Both the position numbers and the translations under genes were made by a program. A stretch of DNA of 64,000 bases from Areca catechu (Eukaryota > Streptophyta > Magnoliopsida > Arecales > Arecaceae), in NCBI GenBank assembly GCA_021397845.1, contig CM038047.1, positions 46,841,210-46,905,209 of the forward strand, in the 5' to 3' direction. A model generated the notes under the pieces. It was given only the letters and a program-made list of their open reading frames with translations. It had not been told where the DNA came from and did no database searches. Each line of letters starts with the position of its first letter. Within the stretch, counting starts at the first letter, position 1. This document shows positions 56,713 to 64,000 of this stretch, piece by piece.

Positions 56713-57419
56713 TGAAGGCTCCTTAAACTTTGGCAATGAAATCTTTTTCATCAAATGCTTGTTCTCGTCTCGTAGGGTGAGGGCCACCCAGCTCTAAGTT
56801 TAGCGAGCATGGACACGGCAGAAGACCCGTGAAGGCATGATGTCCTTCTCACAAAATCTCAGAGAACAGCTCGGCAAGCCGCGCAAGGCTCAGATCTAGA
56901 CTACAGCCCCGGGATTTAGTCCGAAAGTCCCGGACTTCGGTCTGGAAGGCGGGGCAGAACCAAATTCGCCCACGCAATCCCGGAGAACAGCTCGGCAAGC
57001 CGCGTAAGGCTCAGATCCAGCCTGCAGCCCCGGGGTTCAGTCCGGAAGTCCGGACTTCAGTCCGGAAGGCGGGGCAGAACCAAGTTCGCCCATGCGATCC
57101 CGGAGAACAGCCCGGCAAGTCGTGCAAGGCTCAGATCCAGCATGCGGCCCCGGGGTTCAGTCTGGAAGTCCCGGACTTCGGTCTGGAAGGTGGGGCAGAA
57201 CTAAGTTCACCCATGCAACTCCGGAGTTCAGCTCGGAACGCACTACATGACTTAGTCCCAGTAGCTAGCACCGGGGTTCAGTCCGAAAGATGCACAAAAA
57301 AAAAAGAAAGAGAGAGATAGAAGGAACGATTTGATAAAAAGATAATTTCATTACGAATAAAAGTTCCTTACACAAGAGGGGCCCTGACAGGCCGGGAGAC
57401 CCATAAAAATGCCACGGAG
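56713..57419. other. Spacer of element B between integrase and antisense gene
   Basis: Non-coding spacer. It holds the ~120-bp tandem repeats (56862-57290), an A/GA run at 57295-57320, and the 3' end of the antisense gene on the right. Confidence 0.6.
56862..57290. repeat. ~120-bp tandem repeat x 3.5 in element B
   Basis: GAGAACAGCTCGGCAAGCCG starts at 56862, 56983 and 57103, with a partial unit near 57222. Each unit carries CCCGGACTTCGGTCTGGAAGG and GGGGCAGAACCAA. It sits at the same map place as the 55-bp array of element A, and both are rich in TCCGGACTT-like words, though the units differ. Confidence 0.85.
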
Positions 57420-59606
57420 CTACTTCGGCGTAACCGCATCCTCCTCGGGCTGGGTGGCACCCTCTCCGCTGGCGCCGTCGACTGGAGGCTGCTCGGGAGC
57501 CGCCACCTCGTCACCGGCCACCGTCGATGCTCTTCCGGTGGGCTCCTGCCTCCTGCCACCCAGTACAACCCCGCTGAGGTCGAGCTCGGGGTAGAAGGAG
57601 CTAACCTTCTCCTGGCATACCTGGAACCCCTTCAAGAAGGAGTCCACGGTAGCCTCCCGCACCTCGGCGACGTACTCCTCGGGGGCCCGGAACTTCGGCA
57701 CAGCCTCCTGCACCTCCCTCTTGGATGCCTCCAGCAGCCCGTTGATGCAGGAGTTCTTCTCCTTGGTTGCGCTCAGCTCCTTGAGGACTTCTTCTACCCG
57801 ACGCTCCAGTGACCGGGACTGAGCCCTGAGGCGGGTCTTCTCCACCGCGTCCTCCTCGTTGCGGCGCTGGTTCGAGATCCTCTCCTCCAACAGAGAGGTC
57901 TCGAGCTCTTTGACACGCCCCTCGGTGCAGACCAGGTCGGCTCGGAGAGCCTGGTTATTCCCTCGCATATCGACCCCTTTTCTCCATGAGGTCCTTGATA
58001 TCAGCTGCGAGTTTGTCGAGCTTCTCCTCCTTCTCGACATCCTTCTTGGCATAGCCAACGAGGAAGTTCCTCAGCAACAGCACGTCCGTCCCGATCTGCA
58101 TCGAAAGAAAAATAAAGTTAGAACAATCCAACTGAAACTTTAAAGAGACTGAGCTCGGAACTTACTGTAAAAAGCTGCGAGAGGATCCTGAGCAGCACCT
58201 CGTTGTAGTCCCGGTCGTCCCTCAGACGGCGGTCCCGGGAGGTGCTGGTGAACTCTATGACTTTCTCTACGAGGCCCTGGTCACGGATCATGAAGCATCG
58301 GTTGGTGATACTCGGGGTTAGAATGGGCGCGTCGGCAGCAGGCAAGGTGGCCGTCCCTTCGCCAAGCAGTGCAATCATCGGTGGAGCTACCACCGCCCTG
58401 TGGTCACCATGGAAGCGACCGGTGCAGCGGCTAGAGCAGGCGCCACTCGAGAAGGTTCTGGCCCCCTCTCTTCCCCGGCCCTATCGAGGTCGATGACAGG
58501 GACATCCGGCGCCCGGGCCCGAGGTGGCCTGAAGGCAGGAGCTGCCACCCCAGGGCCAGTGATGGAGGTGGGCGCAGGCACCCGGCTCACCTTAGTGCGA
58601 GCCCTCTTTGCCGGGGGTTCGATCCCTTCGGCAGCATCCCTCTCCGTGATGCCCTCCATCAGGTTCTCCATGGAGAACTTCATACCTGAGAAAAAAGAGG
58701 TCAGTCAAGCCAGTTTAAAAGAAGGGAAATACGGAGCAGAAAATGAAATCAAAGGAGGGAGATCCGAGCCTCACCCAGCTCCCGGATGGGACTGATCCCT
58801 ATCCTGAATAAGTTCTGCTCTGAGAGTAGAACATCGAGAGCTGGGACTGCGTCACTCAGCAGCTATGAAAAGACCTCTTGGTCCGCTGGCTCGACCTGAG
58901 AGTTCTGGTTCGGAGACCGGTCTGGCTCGCTCCAGGCAAAAAAGAATCGGTTCTTCTTGTCCTTGATCGAAGAAGGGAGGTCAAACCTGAGGCACCTAGG
59001 CCGGGGTGAGATTTACCACCAGCCATCATCGGTGGAGTAGCGCTTCAGGATGAAGAGAGCCCTAAAGAGGAAGAAACGGACAACGAACCCATGAAAGTGA
59101 CAGAAGACGATGAAGGCAAAGATGACCCGGATAGCATTAGGAGCCAACTGGGTCGGGACCAGACGGTAATGGTTAAGAAAAGAGAGGAAAAAGGGATGAA
59201 GGGGAAATCGTAGACCCCCAAGGAGGAAGTCCTCGTAGAAGGTGATTCTCCCGGGGCTGCTCGAGGTCACTTGATCTCCAGGCCGCGGGAGGGAAAGATG
59301 AGTTGAACTCGGGATTCCATAGATATCCCGGAGCAGAGAAAGGTCATCCTCGGTCATCGTTGAGGCATAACCGGAGGGGCCAGAGGGAGAGGCCATCGGA
59401 GGAGGAAGAGAAGAAAGAGGACGAGCGGAAACTACGAGGGGAGACCTAGGACCCCTAGGGACACCTATAGTCACAGCCCCAAGCGGGAGCCACCTACGGA
59501 CCTCGTCCGGGATTTCTTCCCCCTCCGAGGAAGAAGGCAATGGAGTCCTCAGCCGGGAAGGACCGGCCTCGTCTGGGTTAGAGGAGACATAGCGGCGACG
59601 TGCCAT
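57420..59606 (-). pseudogene. Antisense spliced gene of element B (Transposase_28-type)
   Basis: Homologue of the antisense gene of element A. Exon 1, 59606-58775, starts MARRRYVSSNPDEAGPSR and has SSSEGEEIP, STHLSLPRPGDQVTSSSPGR and LRFPLHPFFLSFLNHYR. It contains stops at 59013-59015 and 58863-58865, but similarity continues through them to a good GGTGAG donor. Exon 2, 58685-58166, starts G-MKFSMENLMEG, has a Pro/Ala-rich middle with a frame change near 58390, and ends LSQLF before a GTAAGT donor. Exon 3, 58095-57420, starts IGTDVLLLRNFLVGYAKK and is a coiled coil (RVKELETSLLEERISNQRRN), with a shift near 57970, ending VTPK. Splice sites and phases match the copy in element A. Function unknown; the domain is catalogued as a putative gypsy-type transposon protein. 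Confidence 0.8.
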
Positions 59607-60097
59607 GAAGGAAGAAGAAGCAAAAAAAAAAAATCAGCACAAGGACTAGGAGATGGAGGAAGAGGAGAAGGAGATCGCAGGACTCACCGAAATATTTTGT
59701 ACCAAAGGAATGGCAATCCCGAGAAGATGAAGGAAGACCACTGCAACCGCCGGTGGAGTGTGAGAAAGTGGAGAGACCTCGTTTCCGGAAAGTCCCCCTC
59801 ATTTTCAAACTCAATCGATAGCAGTCGTACGCCTCTTTCCGTTCCGAGCCACCAGATAGCTGCCGCGTGGAGGCACGCCCGACATCGATGCTTCGGTCCG
59901 ATGGAAACTGCCTCATTTTCGAAATGGTGCATTAATGGCCCATCGGATGTGCGCACGTGGTAGCCTCTCATAGGGTCTCAGGCGCAACAGAAGCGGCTGC
60001 AGGGATCATGACAATTATGGCGCGAGATTTTCTCCTTCCCCATGTCATCTCTGCATTAAATCCCCATGTCCCGAGCCACGATGCCTCAATGGAACTT
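59607..60097. other. Leader region of the antisense gene of element B
   Basis: Between the antisense ATG and the polypurine tract. On the minus strand the 30 bases before the ATG are TTTTTTTGCTTCTTCTTC-like, a pyrimidine-rich 5' UTR. No clear TATA box; the promoter is expected here or in the LTR. Confidence 0.4.
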
Positions 60098-60113
60098 GGG
60101 GATGGGGGGCAAC
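60098..60113 (+). other. Polypurine tract of element B
   Basis: GGGGATGGGGGGCAAC directly before the TGATATGG start of the 3' LTR. Nearly the same tract precedes the LTR at 33273. Confidence 0.85.
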
Positions 60114-60236
60114 TGATATGGCTACATCGCTGACGTGGGGCGCGTGTCAGGTCCAGCTGGACACGATCAGTACCACGTGGATTTTTTCTTTCAAAAGATC
60201 CCTCGTTCGAGGAGAAGTGCTCCCGCTCCTTTGCTA

Positions 60237-62840
60237 GGAGGCACCCAAAGACAGGTCCACCTCAGCCGAAGTCGAGCACCTCTCTGCCACTCCGCCAGGT
60301 GTCCATCCAGGAGGGGCCACCTTGGTCGAAGCTGGCGGCCCCTCACTCCCTCGTCAGGTGGCACCCGAAGACGGATCCACCTCGGCCGAGGTCGAGCCGG
60401 GCCCTATTGCTCCTTCACCGGGTGGCACCCGAAGATGGGTCCACCTCTGCCGAAGTCGAGCCTCTCTCTGCCACTCCGCCAGGTGTCCATCCAGGAGGGG
60501 TCCACCTCGACCGAAGCTGGCGGCCCCTCTCTCCCTCGCTAGGTGGTATCCCAAGATGGGTCCACCTCGGCCGAGGTCGAGCCGGGCACCTCTGCTCCTT
60601 CGCCAGGTGGCACCCGAAGACGGGTCCACCTCGGCCGAAGTCGAGCCCCTCTCTGCCACTCCGCCAGTGTCCACCCAGGAGGGGTCCACCTCGGCCGAAG
60701 CTGGCGGCCCCTCGCTCCCTCGGTAGGTGGCACCCCAAGACGGGTCCACCTCGGCCGAGGTCGAGCCAGGCCCCTCTGCTCCTTCGCCAGGTGGCACCCG
60801 AAGACGGGTCCACCTCGGCCAAAGTCGAGCCTCTCTCTGCCATTCCGCCAGGTGTCCACCTAGGAGGGGTCCACCCTGGCTGAAGCTGGCGGCCCCTCGC
60901 TCCCTCGCCAGGTGGCACCCCAAGACGGGTCCACCTCGGTCGAGATCGAGCCGGGCCCCTCTACTCATTCACCAAGTGACACCCGAAGACGGGTCCACCT
61001 CGATCGAAGTCGAGCACCTCTCTGCCACTCCGCCAAGTATCCACCCAGGAGGGGTCCACCTCGATCGAAGTTGGTGGCCCATCGCTCCCTCGCCAGGTGG
61101 CACCCCAAGACGGGTCCACCTCGGTTGAGGTCGAGTCGGGCCCTTCCGCTCCTTCGCCAGGTGGCACTCGAAGACGGGTCCACCTCGGCCGAAGTCAAGC
61201 CTCTCTCTGCCACTTCGCCAGGTGTCCACCTAGGAGGGGTCCACCTTGACCGAAGCTGGCGGCCCCTTGCTCCCTCGCTAGGTGGCATCCCAAGACGGGT
61301 CCACCTCGGTCGAGGTCGAGCCGGGCCCCTCTGCTCCTTCGCCAGGTGGCACCCGAAGACGGGTCCACCTCGGTCGAAGTCGAGCCTCTCTCTGCAACTC
61401 CGCCAGGTGTCCACCCAGGAGGGATCCACCTCGGCCGAAGCTGGCGGCCCCTCGTTCCCTCGCCAGGTGGCACCCCAAGACGGGTCCACCCCGGTCGAGG
61501 TCGAGCCGGGCCCCTCTGCTCCTTCGCCAGGTGGCACCCAAAGACAGGTCCACCTCGGCCGATGTCGAGCCTCTCTCTGCCATTCTGCCAGGTGTCCATC
61601 CAGGAGGGGTCCACCTCAGTCGAAGCTGGCAGCCCCTCGCTCCCTCTCTAGGTGGCACCTCAAGACGGGTCCACCTCGGCTGAGGTCGAGCCAGGCCCCT
61701 CTGCTCCTTCGCCAGGTGACACCCGAAGACGGGTCCACCTCGGCCGAAGTCGAGCACCTCTCTGCCACTCCTCCAGGTGTCCACCCAGGAGGGGTCCACC
61801 TCAGCCGAAGCTGGCAGCCCATCGCTCCCTCGCCAGGTGGCACCCCAAGACGGTTCCACCTCAACCGAGATTGAGCCGGGCCCTTCTGCTCCTTCGCTAG
61901 GTGGCACCCGAAGATGGGTCCACCTCGACCGAAGTCGAGCCTCTCTCTGCCACTCCGCCAGGTGTCCATCCAGGAGGGGTCCACCTCGGCCGAAGCTAGC
62001 GGCCCCTCGCTCCCTCGCTAGGTGGCACCCCAAGACGGGTCCACCTCGGTCGAGGTTGAGTTGGGCCCCTCTGCTCCTTCGCCAGGTGGCACCCGAAGAC
62101 AGGTCCACCTCGGCCGAAGTTGAGCCTCTCTCTGCCACTCCACCAGGTGTCCACCTAGGAGGGGTCCACCACGGCCGAAGTTGGTGGCCCCTCGCTCCCT
62201 CGCCAGGTGGCACCCCAAGACGGGTCCACCTCGACCGAGGTTGAGCCGGGCCCCTCTGCTCCTTCGCCAGGTGGCACCTGAAGATGGGTCCACCTCGGCC
62301 GAAGCTGGCAGCCCCTCGCTCCCTCGCCAGGCGGCATCCCAAGACGTGTCCACCTTTGCCGAGGTCGAGCCGGGCCCTCCTGCTCCTTCCCCAGGTGGCA
62401 CCCTAAGACGGGTCTACCTCGGCCAAAGTCGAGCCTCTCTCTGCACTCCGCCAGGTATCCACAGGAGGGGTCCACCTCGGTCGAAGCTGGCAGCCTCTCG
62501 CTCCCTCGCCAGGTGGCACCCCAAGACCGGTCCACCTCTGCCGAGATCGAGCTGGGCCCTCCTACTCCTTCCCCAAGTGGCACCTGAAGACGGGTCCACC
62601 TTGGACGAAGTCGAGCCTCTCTCTGCCACTCCGCCAGGTGTCCACCCAGGAGGGGTCCACCTCGGTCGAAGCTGGTAGCCCCTCGCTCCCTCGCTAGGTG
62701 GCACCCTAAGACGGGTCCACCTCTACCGAGGTCGAGCCGGGCCTTCCTGCTCCTTCGCCAGCTGGCGCCCGAAGACGGGTCCACCTCAGCCGAAGTCGAG
62801 CCTCTCTCTCTGCCGCCCCGCCAGGTGGCACCCCCTGACG
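60237..62840. repeat. 185-bp higher-order tandem array in the 3' LTR of element B
   Basis: The same b-c-a order as in the 5' LTR. Subunit c starts at 60298, 60482, 60667, 60851, 61036, 61221, 61406, 61591, 61776, 61961, 62146, 62453 and 62637. Most steps are exactly 185 bp, with three single-base deletions. Near 62265-62330 a b and a c subunit are fused into one, which drops about 61 bp. About 14 units against 9.6 in the truncated 5' LTR. Confidence 0.95.
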
Positions 62841-63193
62841 GGTTGCAAGGTTGCCACTAGAGCCGGCGCGCGCCGCGTCCCGTAGGGGGCGCCAGTATGG
62901 CCTGCAGTGACACGCGAAACCTTGTTTACACCAGTCAGATGGGGCCCCGCAACCGAGGAACGAAATCCTTGCGGGCAGGAGCCTGAAACGGCTGGAATCC
63001 CACCATCAACGCCTCGAAAGGAGAGCTCCCGTGCTCGGCCCAGAGCCTGACCAGTCTTCCCTCTTTTAAGATACACTACAGACGAGGCGGTCCGGCGACT
63101 TAGCTCCCAGACCCGAAGAAGAAGGGGGAGGAGAAGGTCCAGAGGTCTCAAGGTGCCCCCTGAAAGGAAGGCGAGCTGAGGGCAGTTCAATGG

Positions 63194-63201
63194 TATAAAA
63201 G
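63194..63201 (+). promoter_or_regulatory. TATA box in the 3' LTR of element B
   Basis: TATAAAAG in the same context as at 50815. In the 3' LTR it could drive read-out transcription into the right flank. Confidence 0.65.
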
Positions 63202-63577
63202 GGATGGTAAAAACAGACGGAAAGGTAAGTCGAAAGAGGGAGAAAACACCAAGAGAACGATCCTCAGAGGCCTCAAGAAGTCCTCAGGCGTGAGCTCGGT
63301 GAACCAGCGCAGGAAGCCAGGCTTCAACTCCTCTGTTCCCCATACTTCTTTCGTTTACATCTCCTCTAAGCACAGGAATCCTTCGGGAACTTGCATTAGG
63401 AGATCTGTTCCATCTTGCCGTTTTCTAACTTGACCGTCGGAGTGCCCCTGCCGGAATCCCCGGTCCGGGTCTCTGACTTTGTTTTGCAGGTCCGGAAGCT
63501 CGGAGATCTCAAGGTGAGAGAGTCCGAGACTGGTGCCAGCTCAGGAGCTACAGGCCACCGCGGTGAAATCGACAACA

Positions 63578-64000
63578 TTACGTTATATCATTGATAAGTA
63601 ACTATTTTAAATTGAAATTGGTTCTATTATTATACGCGACTATATTATAAAGAATAACTAAAAATGCCTAAGATGCAAAGAGTAACATTTTCATCCTAGC
63701 ACTAATGTGTTGTTTATATTACAAATACCTTCTTTGCATCTAATTTGCCTATCGCAAACAACACTTAGTGGCCGGCAACAAGGGCCGGCTCAACTTTTTG
63801 ATTAAAATAGACCATATGTTACAGTAAAGGCACATACATTTCATAGGATCTATCAGCTGCTGCCAATTATTTTAGAAAAAAAAAAGCTCAAAATTTATCC
63901 TATAAAAGAGCAATGCTTAAGCATCCCATTAAAATTATTTCTTATACTCTTTTTTTTTTTAAATTATTATACCAGCCTCTTGTGAATCTCACCAAACATC
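63578..64000. other. AT-rich flank of element B
   Basis: Begins with TTACG, the expected target duplication, whose left partner is lost with the truncated 5' LTR. AT-rich, no gene seen. Confidence 0.5.

Larger units (their letters stand above)
48651..63577 (+). mobile_element. Element B: Ty3/gypsy Tat-type retrotransposon with array-bearing LTRs
   Basis: Plus-strand order: truncated 5' LTR, primer site, gag-protease, reverse transcriptase, two RNase H domains, integrase, ~120-bp tandem repeats, an opposite-strand spliced gene, polypurine tract, complete 3' LTR. The 3' LTR (60114-63577) is 3,464 bp. The 5' LTR lacks the first ~123 bp and starts abruptly in the repeat array near 48651, so no TSD partner exists for TTACG at 63578. 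The unique LTR parts differ at about one base in ten. pol has three frameshifts and two stop codons, so the copy is inactive. It is a relative of element A: same gene order, antisense gene, primer site and U5 end. Confidence 0.95.
60114..63577 (+). repeat. 3' LTR of element B (complete)
   Basis: A 3,464-bp LTR, starting TGATATGGCTACATCGCTGACG and ending CGACAACA. U3 is mostly the 185-bp array (60237-62840), followed by unique U3 with a TATA box at 63194 and U5 with TTTTGCAG/GTCCG (AG at 63488-63489). Compared with the 5' LTR it lacks ~60 bp at the array end (see findings) and has more array units. Confidence 0.93.

Noticed and set aside
61278..62342. 354-codon minus-strand open frame
   Set aside because: Same repeat array, opposite strand. 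It is a by-product of the stop-poor unit.

Overview
This window is nuclear DNA from a flowering plant. It has spliced low-copy genes with GT-AG introns, dense nested LTR retrotransposons of the Ty3/gypsy Tat type (two RNase H domains, a gene on the opposite strand between integrase and 3' LTR), a Ty1/copia relic, a TRIM, a CACTA and a Harbinger-like element, and a LINE. A large monocot genome, possibly a palm, would fit, but that is an impression and not a demonstrated assignment.

Layout. 1-570 is the 3' end of a Tat-type LTR. About 1621-2960 is an unclassified LTR-like remnant. From 3542 an old LTR element on the minus strand (initiator-Met primer site next to its LTR) is split by two insertions. 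The first is a CACTA transposon, 4171-10835 (TSD TAT), carrying exons 1-3 of the autophagy gene ATG101 and itself hit by a TRIM (7305-8026) and a Harbinger-type element (8577-9663). The second is a full-length Tat element, here called A, on the minus strand, 11147-23086 (TSD GGTAT). A Ty1/copia element reduced to gag and protease follows at 24797-28086.

The one apparently intact host gene is a methylesterase (MES11-like alpha/beta hydrolase) on the minus strand, 31082-40933: five exons, 347 codons, all splice sites visible, catalytic Ser/Asp/His kept. Its introns 1 and 4 are about 4 kb each and hold repeats, including a Tat-type LTR (33273-34550). Upstream lie a TATA-like box, a small MITE candidate, and a 5'-truncated LINE (44571-45268) with a poly-A tail and a 10-bp TSD.

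The right quarter is a second Tat element, here called B, on the plus strand, 48651-63577. Its LTRs contain a long array with an exact 185-bp higher-order period made of three related subunits (64+61+60 bp). gag-protease is open, but reverse transcriptase, RNase H and integrase are broken by frameshifts and stops. A and B both carry a three-exon gene on the opposite strand between integrase and 3' LTR, with splice sites at matching places. Their U3 minisatellites share a ~61-bp ancestral monomer. A and B are therefore related families that diverged mainly by tandem-repeat growth.

The most unusual items are the ATG101 capture by the CACTA element, the higher-order repeat inside an LTR, and the conserved spliced antisense gene. 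Coordinates were read by eye; similarity statements come from direct comparison within the window and from memory of the protein families, not from a search.
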